Source: QHVT01 sp036389275
GTDB taxonomy: Bacteria; Acidobacteriota; Thermoanaerobaculia; Gp7-AA8
Reading direction: 5' to 3'
Assembly: GCA_036389275.1 (NCBI GenBank)
Contig: DASVQE010000017.1
Location: 12,807 to 76,806 of the forward strand
DNA: 64,000 bases
A program made the position numbers and the translations under genes. The notes under the pieces are model-generated. The model had not been told where the DNA came from, did no database searches, and was given only the letters and a program-made list of their open reading frames with translations. Below are positions 54,383 through 64,000 of this stretch, in pieces. Every line of letters begins with the position of its first letter. The stretch's first letter is position 1.

Positions 54383-55146
54383 TGCTCGCGCTGCGCGACG
54401 TCTCCTACGCCTACGCGAACGCCGATGCATTGCGCGACGTGACTCTGCAGCTCGGCGAAGGAGAGCTCGTCGCGCTGACCGGTCCGAACGGCTCCGGCAA
54501 ATCGACGCTGCTGAAACTGATGGCGCGCGTCTACGCGCCGTCGGGCGGCACGCTCACCTTCGAAAACCGCCCGCTCGACGAGTGGCCGGCGAAGGAGTAC
54601 GCGCGGCGCGTCGGCTATCTGCCGCAGGATCCCGATCCCACCTTTCCGATGCGCGCGCTCGACGTGGTCGTCTCCGGCCGCGCCCCATACCTCGGCCGCT
54701 TCGCCTGGGAGAGCGCGGCCGACTTCGACGAGTCGCGCCGCGCGCTCGCGCTCTGCGACGCCGCGCATCTCGCCGACCGCTATCTCGACGAGATGAGCGG
54801 CGGCGAGCGCAAGCGCGTCTTTCTCGCGCGCGTGCTGGCCGGCACGCCGCGGCTGATCCTCCTCGACGAGCCGCTGGCGGCGCTCGATCTCTCGCACGTG
54901 CAGCAGTTCTCCGCGCTGCTGCGCGACGTGGTCGATCGTACCGGCGCGACCGTCGTCTTCGCCGCGCACGACCTCAACTGGGCCGCCGCGCACAGCGACC
55001 GTATGCTGGTGATGCAGTCGGGCGCGCTCGCGCTCGACGCGCCGCCGTCGGAGGTGATGCGTCCGGAGGTGATGCGCACGCTCTTCGGCTTCGAGGCGGA
55101 GACGGTGCGCGCCGGCGATCGAGTCTGGATCGTGCCGAAGGCGTAA
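54382..55146 (+). CDS. ABC-transporter ATP-binding protein (BtuD/FecE-like)
   Basis: A 254-residue ATPase with intact motifs: Walker A GPNGSGKST, Q-loop VGYLPQDP, signature MSGGERKRV, Walker B LILLDEPLAALD and the H-loop in FAAHDLNWA. Family FecE/BtuD, cytoplasmic; it powers import through the FecCD-like permease whose stop overlaps its ATG. No riboswitch (such as a B12 element) is seen upstream of the operon, where only a terminator and the heptamer repeat occur, so regulation by cobalamin is not supported by sequence. Cobalamin, corrinoid or an iron chelate are the plausible cargoes. Confidence 0.95.
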   Translation: MLALRDVSYAYANADALRDVTLQLGEGELVALTGPNGSGKSTLLKLMARVYAPSGGTLTFENRPLDEWPAKEYARRVGYLPQDPDPTFPMRALDVVVSGRAPYLGRFAWESAADFDESRRALALCDAAHLADRYLDEMSGGERKRVFLARVLAGTPRLILLDEPLAALDLSHVQQFSALLRDVVDRTGATVVFAAHDLNWAAAHSDRMLVMQSGALALDAPPSEVMRPEVMRTLFGFEAETVRAGDRVWIVPKA

Positions 55147-55177
55147 ACGGAATCAGCATTTCGCGCGTCTATCGCGC

Positions 55178-56451
<1,274 letters not shown>

Positions 56452-56455
<4 letters not shown>

Positions 56456-57555
56456 ACCGCCGCCTTTTTCTCCGCACCAGCGGCCTGGCACTCCTCGGCG
56501 CGGCGCTGCCGCTCAACGCCGCCACGCGCCGCAACAAAGTGCTCGTGGTGATCTTCCAGCGCGGCGCCGTCGACGGCCTGAACATGATCGTGCCGCACGG
56601 CGAGCGCGCCTACTACGCCGCGCGTCCGAACATCGCCATCGCCAAAAACGAGCTGCTCGATCTCGACGGCTTCTTCGGTGCACATCCTTCGCTGCAGTCC
56701 CTGTTACCGTTCTGGAAGGATCGCTCGCTCGCCGTCATTCACGCCGCCGGCAGCCCCGATGCCACGCGCTCGCATTTCGACGCGCAGGACTACATGGAGA
56801 GCGGCACGCCCGGCATCAAGACCACGCGCGACGGCTTCCTGACGCGCGCGCTCGGAAGCAAATCAAACGAGCCGCTGCGCGCGGTGGCCATCTCCGCGAC
56901 CATGCCGCGCATCCTGGCCGGATCGAATGCAGTGGTAACGACGGACATCGGCAAGTATGGAAGAGGGAAGTCGCAGGAGCTCTTCGCTTCCATCTATCCG
57001 GAAGCATTCGCCGCCGTGCGCGCGCTCGACTCCGTGCGCGCCACGCCGTCCGCCGATTATCCGCGCGGCCCACTCGCGCAGTCGCTGCAGCAGATCGCGC
57101 GGCTGATCAAGTCGGACGTCGGTCTCGAGATCGCCTTCGCCGACGTCGGCGGCTGGGACACGCACGCCGCGCAAGGCGGCGCCGAGGGGCAGCTCGCCAA
57201 CAATCTCCGCTTCTTCTCCGATGCGCTGGCCGCGTTCGCGAAGGACCTCGGCTCGCGCATGAGCGACGTGGTCGTCGTCACCACCTCCGAGTTCGGACGC
57301 ACCGTGCGCGAGAACGGCAACCGCGGCACCGATCATGGCCACGGCACGGTCATGCTCGCCCTCGGCGGCAACGTGCGCGGCGGCAAAGTGCACGGGCAAT
57401 GGCCGGGACTCGAGCAGCTCTTTGAAGGACGCGATCTCGCCGTCACCACCGACTTCCGCGACGTCTTCGCCGAAGTCCTCGCGAAGCATCACGGCGTCAC
57501 GTCGACGGCGACTATCTTTCCGCGGTATCAGCCGAAGCCGCTCGCGCTGCTGTAA
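56452..57555 (+). CDS. DUF1501-domain Tat-exported protein
   Basis: A 367-residue protein of the DUF1501 family, which has the alkaline phosphatase/sulfatase fold. The N-terminus NRRLFLRTSGLALLGAALP is a twin-arginine signal (RRLFLR). Family landmarks are VVIFQRGAVDGLNMIVPHGE, HAAGSPDATRSHFDAQDYME (quoted in parts: AGSPDATRSHFDAQ), DVGGWDTHAAQGG, VVTTSEFGRTVRENGNRGTDHGHG (in parts: TTSEFGRTVREN, GTDHGHG). These Asp/His/Ser residues look like a metal site, but the activity is unknown. It is coupled to the DUF1800 gene (ATGA) and overlaps the convergent MFS gene by 44 bases. Confidence 0.93.
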
Positions 57556-58711
57556 CGCGCGGCGCACGCAGCGCGAGGATCGACGACAGCACGCCGCTGA
57601 TCGCGCACGCGGTCCAGAGCAGCGCCTCGTTTTTCTGATACAGCAGCATGCCGAGCGACGGCCCGAGCAGCATGCCGAGGGACCAGGTCATCATCCAGAG
57701 ACCCATGTAGCGCCCGCGATAACGCTCCGGCGCGAGACCGGTCACGAACGCGCCGGTGACCGGCGCCCACGTCATCTCGCCGATGGTCCACAGCACGACC
57801 GTCATCGCCAGCGTCGGAATCGTGTGCGCGAATCCCGTCAGCGCGAAGCCGATGCCGGTCAATCCGTAGCCGAGGGCGATCAGGTGCTGCGGCGGAAACC
57901 GCTGCGACCAGGAGACGATCATCAGCTCGAAGCAGACGATCATCACGCCGTTGATCGAGATCAGCGTGCCGTAGGTCGCGGGCGTGTAGCCGAGGGCGGT
58001 GATGTGCAGCGGCAGCGTCGAATGAAACTGGAACTCGATCCAGGTCATGCAGAGCGTCGCCGCGAGAAACATGACGAACGCGCGGTCGGCGAACGCGGCG
58101 CGCATCGCGCCGCCGGCCTTCTCCTCGTGCGCCGATGCGCGCAAGCCGTGCGGCAGCGCGAGCAGCGCCACGACGCCGTAGATCAGCGACGTCGCCGCGT
58201 CGCCGGCGAAGAGAAGAAAGAACGAGCGGTTCGCGAGAAAGCCGGCCGTGGCCGGACCGGCGGCGAAGCCGAGGTTCACGGCGAAGCGGTACATCCCGAA
58301 CGCGGCGATGCGCTGCTCCGGCGTGACCAGATCGCCGAGGAGCGCGAGCGCGGCCGGACGATAAATCTCGCCGAGGCCGCCGACGAAGAAGGTGACGAGC
58401 ACGATCAGCGGCAGCGATGTCACCTGCGAGAGTGCCATCACCGCCACCGCCGAGCCGAGCATCGACAGGGCGATGGTGTGGCGGCGGCCGATGCGGTCGG
58501 CGAGATGTCCGCCCGCGACCGACGCGACCATGTGCCCGGCGCCGTACGCGCCGATGGCCAGTCCGGCCTGCGCCGGCGAGTAGCCGCGGCGCGTCAGGTA
58601 GATCGCCAGGAACGGCATCACGAACGTGCCGAAGCGATTCACGAACGACGCGCCGAAGAGCACCCACGCCGGCCGCGGCAACGTTCGCAGTGTTTGAAAA
58701 AGCGCGCGCAT
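57512..58711 (-). CDS. Major facilitator superfamily (MFS) transporter
   Basis: A 399-residue polytopic protein with 12 predicted hydrophobic segments in two groups of six. The MFS signature loop between helices 2 and 3 is clear: GGHLADRIGRRHTIAL, and a weaker counterpart appears in the second half near SQRFPPQHLIALG. Helix 5 has the GPATAGFLAN pattern. The set fits drug-proton antiporter-like efflux carriers (DHA1-type), for example those that export small hydrophobic compounds or sugars; the substrate cannot be read from sequence. The start is ATG at 58711, 27 bases from the divergent YCII-like gene. Its 3' end overlaps the DUF1501 gene. Confidence 0.92.
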   Translation of the reverse strand: MRALFQTLRTLPRPAWVLFGASFVNRFGTFVMPFLAIYLTRRGYSPAQAGLAIGAYGAGHMVASVAGGHLADRIGRRHTIALSMLGSAVAVMALSQVTSLPLIVLVTFFVGGLGEIYRPAALALLGDLVTPEQRIAAFGMYRFAVNLGFAAGPATAGFLANRSFFLLFAGDAATSLIYGVVALLALPHGLRASAHEEKAGGAMRAAFADRAFVMFLAATLCMTWIEFQFHSTLPLHITALGYTPATYGTLISINGVMIVCFELMIVSWSQRFPPQHLIALGYGLTGIGFALTGFAHTIPTLAMTVVLWTIGEMTWAPVTGAFVTGLAPERYRGRYMGLWMMTWSLGMLLGPSLGMLLYQKNEALLWTACAISGVLSSILALRAPRVTAARAASADTAER

Positions 58712-58738
58712 GAGGGACGTGCAATAGTATCCGCACGC

Positions 58739-59188
58739 ATGAAAACGATCCGCCCGCTCCTTCTCGCCATCTGCTTCGCCGCCGTCGCGCACGCGCAGTC
58801 GTACGACGCCGACCTCGCGAAGAAACTCGGCGCCGACGAGCGCGGCATGAAGATGTACGTGCTCTGCATCCTCAAGACCGGTCCGAAGGATGCGGAGATC
58901 AAAGGGAAAGATCGCGACGACATCTTCGCCAGCCACTTCGCGAACATCGGCCGTCTCGGCAGCGAAGGAAAGCTCGTCGCCGCCGGCCCGTTCGGCAAGA
59001 ACGACAAGTCGTATCGCGGCCTCTACATCTTCAATGTGGCCACGGTCGAAGAGGCGGAGAAGCTGGTGGTGCTCGATCCGGCCGTGAAGGCCGGCGTCTT
59101 CGTCTACGACCTCACGCCGTGGTACGGCTCGGCGGCGATGATGGTCGTCAACGAGACGCACAAGCGCATCGCAAAACCGAAATCGTGA
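58739..59188 (+). CDS. Secreted YCII-like protein
   Basis: A 149-residue protein with a signal peptide (PLLLAICFAAVAHA, cleavage after Ala near residue 19). The mature part shows the YCII-like (dimeric alpha-beta barrel) pattern: MYVLCILKTGPKD, SHFANIGRLGSEGKLVAAGPF, YRGLYIFNVATVEEAEKLV, DPAVKAGVFVYDLTPWYGS. Cytoplasmic YciI proteins act on dehydrohalogenation-like or unknown reactions; exported versions of unknown function are common in Acidobacteriota and Bacteroidota. It is divergent from the MFS gene with a 27-base gap and stands 25 bases upstream of the S9 peptidase gene. Confidence 0.85.
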   Translation: MKTIRPLLLAICFAAVAHAQSYDADLAKKLGADERGMKMYVLCILKTGPKDAEIKGKDRDDIFASHFANIGRLGSEGKLVAAGPFGKNDKSYRGLYIFNVATVEEAEKLVVLDPAVKAGVFVYDLTPWYGSAAMMVVNETHKRIAKPKS

Positions 59189-59213
59189 CGCGGGGTGTGG
59201 TAGGAAAGCGCGC

Positions 59214-61454
59214 ATGCGCACCTGCCGCCTGTTCGCGATCCTCCTTCTCCTTCACCTCGCGCACGCCTCGTACGCCCAGCAGCCGGCGAAGCGGCTCATC
59301 AGCGACACGGACCTCTTCCGCTTCGTCTGGGTCGCCGACCCGCAGCCGTCGCCCGACGGCGCGCGCATCGCTTTCACGCGCGTCAACGTCAACGAAAAAG
59401 GGGAGGGTTACGAGACCTCCGTCTGGATCGTGCCGGCCGACGGCAGCGCACCGCCGGCGCGCCTGACTGGCGGCACGCGCGACTCGCAGCCGCGCTGGTC
59501 GCCCGACGGACGGCGCATCGCCTTCCTCCGCTCGCCGATGCGCGACGGCAAGCCGGAGCCGGCGCAGATTCACGTGCTCTCACTCGCCGGCGGCGAAGCG
59601 TGGCGGCTGACGGATGTGGCCGAGGGAACGTCGGCGGCGGTCTGGTCGCCGGATGGAAAGCGCGTGGCGTTCACCAGCACGGCCAACGCGAAGGATCTCG
59701 AGAAGCAGCGTCGCGAGCAGGCCAATCGCAAGACCGCGCAGGACGTCGACGTGCCGCGCCAGCCGGAGCTCGCGCCGAAGCCGCCGAACGCCGTGCCGGG
59801 CGAGAACGATCGCGACAGCGACGTCCGCACCATCACGCGCGCGATCTATCGCTCGAACGAGCAAGGCTACCTCGATGTCGAGGAGCGCTCGCACGTCTGG
59901 GTCGTCGACGTGCCGGAGTTCGCCGAGCGCCCGGTCGCGGCGCGGCAGCTCACCGACGGCAAGTACGAAGAGGACGATCCGATCTGGTCGCGCGACGGCG
60001 CGCGCATCTTCTACGCCTCGACGCGCATCGACGAGCCGTACTACGAGCGGCCGCAGAGCGACATCTACGCCGTGCGCGCCGGCGGCGGCGAGCCGGAGAA
60101 GATCGCCGCACTGCCGTTCGACATCGGCCAGACCTCGCTCTCGCCCGACGGACGATTCCTGGCGTTCCAGGCCGAGGTCTCGCAGCCGGTGCGGTCGTAC
60201 ACGCAACCCGACCTCTGGGTGCTGGAGCTCGCGCCGGGCGCGAAGCCGCGCAATCTCACCACCGACTTCGACTACGACGTCGGCGGCGGCGTCGGCGCGG
60301 ATCAGCGCGCGCCGCGCGGCAACTCCGGCTCGCGCATCATCTGGAGCGCGGACGGAAAGTCGCTGCTCGATGTCGTCGCGCGCGAAGGCCGCGCGAACCT
60401 GATGCGCTTCCCGGTCGCCGGCGGCGCGCCGGTGGAAGTGACCGCGGGTCAGCAAGCGGTGGTGTCGTTCGCGGCCGGCCGCGGCGGCGCACCGCTGGCG
60501 ATGATCGTGTCGACGCCGATGGTGATCGGCGATCTCTTCGTGCTCGACGCACGCAGCGCGCAGCCGCGCAGGCTCACGTCGTTCAACGACGCGCTCTTCG
60601 CGCAGCTCAATCTCACCATGCCGGAAGAGGTCTGGTACACGAGCTTCGACGGCAAGCGCATCCAGGCGTGGGTGCAGCGCCCGCCCGATTTCGATCCGTC
60701 GAAAAAGTACCCGCTGATCCTCAACATCCACGGCGGTCCGCACGCCGCGTACGGCTGGATCTTCAGCCACGAGTTTCAATGGATGGCCGCGCGCGGCTAT
60801 CTCGTGCTCTATCCGAATCCGCGCGGCTCGACGTCGTACGGGCAGGAGTTCGGCAACATCATCCAGTACCGCTATCCCGGCGACGATCACAAGGATCTGA
60901 TGGCCGGCGTCGACGAGATCGTCCGGCGCGGCTGGGCCGATCCGCAGCGCCTCGGCGTGACCGGCGGTTCCGGCGGCGGACTGCTCACGAATTGGGCGGT
61001 CACGCAGACCGATCGGTTCCGCGCCGCCGTGTCACAGCGCGACATCGCCGACTGGAGCGCGTTCTGGTACACCGCCGACTTCACGCTGTTCCATCCGACG
61101 TGGTTCCACAAGGCGCCCTTCGAAGATCCGGCGGAGTTCGCCGCGCGCTCGCCGCTCACGTACGTGAAGAACATCAAGACTCCGATCATGTTCGTCCTCG
61201 GCGAAGCCGACTACCGCACGCCGCCCGGCGCCGGCGGCGAGATGCTCTTCCGCGCGCTCAAGTACCTCCGCCGTCCGACGGCGATGGTGCGCTTTCCTAA
61301 CGAGTCGCACGAGCTCTCGCGCAGCGGCCAGCCCTGGCATCGCGTGGAACGCCTCCGCGCCATCATCGGCTGGATGGACAAGTTCATCCTCGGCCGCGAC
61401 GTCGCGCAATTCCGCGACGTCACCGGACAGGACATGCCGGCGGGCAAGCAGTGA
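59214..61454 (+). CDS. Secreted S9-family prolyl-oligopeptidase-like serine peptidase
   Basis: A 746-residue protein with a signal peptide (LFAILLLLHLAHASYA). The N-terminal half (about 30-450) is a seven-bladed propeller of TolB/DPP type with repeats like SPDGARIAFTRV, SPDGRRIAFLRS, SPDGKRVAFTS and SPDGRFLAFQAE. The alpha/beta-hydrolase domain (about 480-735) carries the nucleophile elbow GGSGGG at Ser586, the Asp in LGEADYRTPP and the His in NESHELS, completing a Ser-Asp-His triad. It likely cleaves oligopeptides or acyl-peptides in the periplasm, providing amino acids; it is one of several secreted hydrolases at this end of the window. Confidence 0.94.
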   Translation: MRTCRLFAILLLLHLAHASYAQQPAKRLISDTDLFRFVWVADPQPSPDGARIAFTRVNVNEKGEGYETSVWIVPADGSAPPARLTGGTRDSQPRWSPDGRRIAFLRSPMRDGKPEPAQIHVLSLAGGEAWRLTDVAEGTSAAVWSPDGKRVAFTSTANAKDLEKQRREQANRKTAQDVDVPRQPELAPKPPNAVPGENDRDSDVRTITRAIYRSNEQGYLDVEERSHVWVVDVPEFAERPVAARQLTDGKYEEDDPIWSRDGARIFYASTRIDEPYYERPQSDIYAVRAGGGEPEKIAALPFDIGQTSLSPDGRFLAFQAEVSQPVRSYTQPDLWVLELAPGAKPRNLTTDFDYDVGGGVGADQRAPRGNSGSRIIWSADGKSLLDVVAREGRANLMRFPVAGGAPVEVTAGQQAVVSFAAGRGGAPLAMIVSTPMVIGDLFVLDARSAQPRRLTSFNDALFAQLNLTMPEEVWYTSFDGKRIQAWVQRPPDFDPSKKYPLILNIHGGPHAAYGWIFSHEFQWMAARGYLVLYPNPRGSTSYGQEFGNIIQYRYPGDDHKDLMAGVDEIVRRGWADPQRLGVTGGSGGGLLTNWAVTQTDRFRAAVSQRDIADWSAFWYTADFTLFHPTWFHKAPFEDPAEFAARSPLTYVKNIKTPIMFVLGEADYRTPPGAGGEMLFRALKYLRRPTAMVRFPNESHELSRSGQPWHRVERLRAIIGWMDKFILGRDVAQFRDVTGQDMPAGKQ

Positions 61455-61462
61455 CATGCGCG

Positions 61463-62275
61463 TCAGAACAGCGAGCGCTGTTTTCGCCACGTCATCGGAT
61501 CGACGGGATCTTGTCCCATGTGCCGCTGCAGCTCGCGCGCGCTGGCCGGGCTGTGGCCGGCGAAGTGGTTGTTGAAGAAGCCGTAGACGTCGCGCGTGTG
61601 GGCGGCGCGTTTCAGGACCTCCGCCCACGCCGCGATCTCCGCGGTGCGATCGAACTGCACGCGCGAGTAGTCGGTGATCTCGCGGTCCGGACCCATCCAG
61701 CGGATGTACAGAAAATCGGCGGTCGGCTCCTCGGCCAATGCAAGGAGCGTCTCGCGCGCGATCCAGCGGCCGTCGCTGAGCGCGAGCGCGACGCCGTGCT
61801 GCGCGAGCAGCGCCGTCAGCCGCGGCAGCACGTCCTCGCGCGTCCAGCGGTGATGGCGCACTTCGACGGCGAAGCGAAACTCGCGCGGCAGGCGCGGCAC
61901 GAAGCCTTCGAGCGCCGATAGCTCGTCGGGCGTGAAGTCGCGACCGAGCTGCAGCAGCATCGGGCCGAGCTTCGGTCCGAGCTCGCTGGCGCGGCCGAGG
62001 AAGTCGTCGAGCAGCGGCTCGGCATCGCGCAGCCGCCGCTCGTGCGTGATCTCCTTCGGCATCTTCAAGGCGAACGTGAACTCCGCCGGCGTCCGCTCGA
62101 GCCAGTTGCGCACCGTGCGCGCATCGGGCGCGGCGTAGAACGTTGCGTCGACTTCGACGCCGCGGAACGCGCGCGCGTACGTCGTCAGAAACTCCGCCGG
62201 CTTCGTGCCGGGCGGATAGAACGGCCCCACCCACGCCGCATAGTTCCAGCCCTGCGTGGCGATCAGCACGCTCAT
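61463..62275 (-). CDS. DUF72-family protein (YecE-like)
   Basis: A 270-residue soluble protein of the DUF72 family (TIM-barrel-like). Visible are LIATQGWNYAAWVGPFYP at the start, FRGVEVDATFYAAPDARTV (quoted as EVDATFYAAPDA), FTFALKMPKEITHERRL, LLQLGRDFTP and YGFFNNHFAGHSPASA, the usual C-terminal block. Its function is unknown; related genes have been linked to nuclease-like or repair functions in some reports. I prefer the ATG at 62275 because AGGA lies eight bases upstream; another ATG at 62284 adds three residues. It converges with the S9 gene (8 bases apart) and is divergent from the S10 gene. Confidence 0.9.
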   Translation of the reverse strand: MSVLIATQGWNYAAWVGPFYPPGTKPAEFLTTYARAFRGVEVDATFYAAPDARTVRNWLERTPAEFTFALKMPKEITHERRLRDAEPLLDDFLGRASELGPKLGPMLLQLGRDFTPDELSALEGFVPRLPREFRFAVEVRHHRWTREDVLPRLTALLAQHGVALALSDGRWIARETLLALAEEPTADFLYIRWMGPDREITDYSRVQFDRTAEIAAWAEVLKRAAHTRDVYGFFNNHFAGHSPASARELQRHMGQDPVDPMTWRKQRSLF

Positions 62276-62312
62276 CGCCGCCATCCTACGCGCGTGCGAT
62301 GATTGCGGGCGC

Positions 62313-63875
62313 ATGAAGAAGAGCCTTCTTTTCACCTCTCTCCTTTTCCTGCTGTCGCTGCACACAGCCGTCATCGCTCAGGAGCCGCCCGCGAAGCCGG
62401 CATCGCGCGCCGACGCCGACGCCAAACCGTCCGCGCCGCCGATCCCCGAGGCCCGAACGTGGGTGACGAAGCACCGCATCACCATCGGCGGCGCGCCGCT
62501 GGCGTACACCGCCACCGCCGGCACGATGCTGATTCGCGACGACAAGGACGACAAGAAAGACGAGCCGGTCGCGCTGTTCGGTTACACCGCGTATGTGAAG
62601 GACGGCACCGACCGCGTCACCCGGCCGATCGTCTTCGCGTACAACGGCGGTCCCGGTTCCGCCTCCGCCTGGCTGCACGTCGGCGTCCTCGGGCCGAAGC
62701 GCACGCAGATCGCCGACCTCGAGCCGAACACGCGTGGGCCATTCCGCATCATCGAGAACGACGCCACGATCCTCGATCGCGCGGACCTGGTGATGATCGA
62801 TCCGATCGGCACCGGGTTCTCGCGCCCGGTCGGAAAAGGAGAAGGGAAGGATTTCTGGGGCGTCGATCAGGACGCGCGCTCGGTGGCGGATTTCATCGTC
62901 CGCTACCTCAACGCCAACGGGCGCTGGTCATCCCCGAAGTACATCCTCGGCGAGAGTTACGGCGGGATGCGGTCCGGCGCGGTCGCCTACGTGCTGCTCG
63001 CGCGGCACAACGTCACCCTCAACGGCGTGATCTTGGTCTCGCCGTACCTCGACGCGGTGGCCGGCAATGCCGACATGCCGGTGGATACGGCGTTCGTCAA
63101 CTACTTGACTACCTACGCCGCCACGGCCTGGTATCACAAGATGATTCCGGAGCCGCGGCCCGACCTGCAGACGTTCCTCCGCCAGGCGGAGGCGTTCGTG
63201 CGCGACGTCTATGCGCCGGTGCTGTTCAAAGGCGCGCAGGCGACGGCGGAGGAGCGGCGCGCGGCGCTGGAAGGACTGGCGCGCTTCACCGGCGTCAGCG
63301 CGGAGTATTGGGATCGCGCGAACCTGCGCATGAACGAAGGGCGCTTTCTGCAGGAGCTGCTGCGCACGCGCGGCCTGGTGGTCGGCCGCATCGATACGCG
63401 CTACACCGGCGGCAATCTCAGCTCGACGGCGGAGACGATGCGCTACGACCCGTACGCCGACGCCATCGCGCCGGCGATCGTGGCCACGTTCAATGATTAC
63501 TATCGCAATGAATTGCAGGTGGAGTCGGACCGCGAATATCTCCTCTCCGGCGGCATCTACGCGCAATGGGATCAGGCCCACGAGGCGCCGGGCGACGAGG
63601 GCCGCTCGCCGGTGGCGAATACGGCCATCGATCTCGCGCACGCGATGGTGCGCAACCCGCGCATGAAGGTGCTCGTGCAGCAGGGGTACTTCGATCTGGC
63701 CTGCCCGTACGGCGCGGTCGAGTACGTGATCAATCACCTCAACGTTCCCGCCGACGTGCGGCGGAACATCTCCATCGAGCATTACGAGGCCGGGCACATG
63801 ATGTACGTGCACGAGCCGTCGCGCGTGAAGTTCAAGAAGGACCTGGCCGCGTTCCTCGACGCGACGTCGCGGTGA
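62313..63875 (+). CDS. Secreted S10-family serine carboxypeptidase-like protein
   Basis: A 520-residue protein with a signal peptide (LLFTSLLFLLSLHTAVIA). It fits peptidase S10: AYNGGPGSASAWLHVGVLGP (oxyanion-region turn), LVMIDPIGTGFSRP, the nucleophile GESYGG at Ser215, the Asp region VLVQQGYFDLACPYGAV and the His in HYEAGHMMY near the end. These complete a Ser-Asp-His triad. S10 enzymes remove C-terminal residues in acidic surroundings; here it would act in the periplasm or outside. The start ATG at 62313 gives the signal peptide directly. It overlaps no neighbour; the 125 bases after its stop hold a GC-rich hairpin and the inverted repeat at the edge. Confidence 0.93.
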   Translation: MKKSLLFTSLLFLLSLHTAVIAQEPPAKPASRADADAKPSAPPIPEARTWVTKHRITIGGAPLAYTATAGTMLIRDDKDDKKDEPVALFGYTAYVKDGTDRVTRPIVFAYNGGPGSASAWLHVGVLGPKRTQIADLEPNTRGPFRIIENDATILDRADLVMIDPIGTGFSRPVGKGEGKDFWGVDQDARSVADFIVRYLNANGRWSSPKYILGESYGGMRSGAVAYVLLARHNVTLNGVILVSPYLDAVAGNADMPVDTAFVNYLTTYAATAWYHKMIPEPRPDLQTFLRQAEAFVRDVYAPVLFKGAQATAEERRAALEGLARFTGVSAEYWDRANLRMNEGRFLQELLRTRGLVVGRIDTRYTGGNLSSTAETMRYDPYADAIAPAIVATFNDYYRNELQVESDREYLLSGGIYAQWDQAHEAPGDEGRSPVANTAIDLAHAMVRNPRMKVLVQQGYFDLACPYGAVEYVINHLNVPADVRRNISIEHYEAGHMMYVHEPSRVKFKKDLAAFLDATSR

Positions 63876-63904
63876 GCGCGGGAACGACCGGGGGCCTCCG
63901 GCGG

Positions 63905-63923
63905 CCGGGGCCACGGGCCCCGG
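63905..63923. terminator. GC-rich hairpin after the S10 gene
   Basis: CCGGGGCC (63905-63912), ACG and GGCCCCGG (63916-63923) form an 8-base perfect stem embedded in a longer run of G and C. No T-run follows. It probably marks the 3' end of the S10 transcript, perhaps with the larger inverted repeat just downstream. Confidence 0.45.
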
Positions 63924-63930
63924 ACCCCGC

Positions 63931-63999
63931 TGATTGGCCTAGCCTCCGCGACACAGTGTCGCGAGCTTGGAGGCAGTGTCGCGGAGGCTAGGCCAATCA
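63931..63999. repeat. Long perfect inverted repeat at the right edge (24-base arms)
   Basis: The left arm 63931-63954 (begins TGATTGGCCTAGCCTCC) and the right arm 63976-63999 (ends GAGGCTAGGCCAATCA) are perfect reverse complements over 24 bases. The 21-base spacer contains a third copy of the core GTGTCGCG, so CGCGACAC-A-GTGTCGCG is an additional 17-base palindrome across the left junction. It could be a REP/BIME-like dispersed element, a transposon-derived end or a strong terminator; the sequence beyond 64000 is not available. Confidence 0.8.
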
Positions 64000-64000
64000 A

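Overview
The window is about 66% G+C, gene-dense and lacks any prophage, integron or insertion-sequence core. The gene mix suggests an Acidobacteriota-like heterotroph, perhaps near Thermoanaerobaculia. The pointers are an Oar-type TonB-dependent receptor with an N-terminal carboxypeptidase-like domain, a Ser/Thr kinase fused to a TolB-like propeller, the DUF1800/DUF1501 pair, many secreted hydrolases and very long Ig-like/beta-helix surface proteins. This placement is inference from gene content, since no rRNA or other phylogenetic marker except rho is present.

Left part (1-10.7 kb): the end of a secreted repeat protein; an iron-sulfur protein plus NrfD membrane subunit of a formate-dehydrogenase/DMSO-reductase type complex, with no catalytic subunit in view; a minus-strand TPR membrane protein and RDD protein; RidA; a secreted M10 metalloprotease; and a coupled minus-strand pair made of a GAF-PAS-PAS-GGDEF-EAL cyclic-di-GMP protein and a membrane protein of unknown function.

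Centre (10.9-34.3 kb): the most striking region. A four-gene cassette occurs twice in tandem. Each copy has one giant secreted protein (3734 and 2336 residues; Ig/cadherin-like modules followed by a parallel beta-helix and a related C-terminus) and then three small phage-tail-collar (MdpB-like) proteins. The three collar proteins are of three distinct subtypes, A, B and C, kept in the same order in both copies. A twin-arginine exported protein, a GNAT acetyltransferase coupled to it by a 4-base overlap, and a convergent DUF6916-like gene follow. I read this as one extracellular surface or fibre system built from phage-like parts, duplicated and diverged; its function is not known to me.

Right part (34.4-64 kb): a KirBac-type potassium channel, a DUF3291 protein, a ZIP-family transporter and a quinone-oxidoreductase-like enzyme in one tight plus-strand run; a secreted GH18-like protein; a minus-strand operon of P4-type acid phosphatase, alkaline-phosphatase superfamily protein and kinase-propeller protein joined by two TTGA overlaps; an Oar-like receptor and Rho on the minus strand; a divergently read protein that fuses a degenerate receiver domain, a Ser/Thr kinase, a membrane anchor and a TonB C-terminal domain; a BtuFCD-like ABC importer; the DUF1800/DUF1501 pair; an MFS transporter; and secreted YCII-like, S9 and S10 proteins plus a DUF72 protein. 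The right edge carries a long perfect inverted repeat.

Several intrinsic terminators are clear as hairpins, and operon structure can often be read from 1-4 base stop/start overlaps. I saw no tRNA, rRNA, CRISPR array or recognisable riboswitch.
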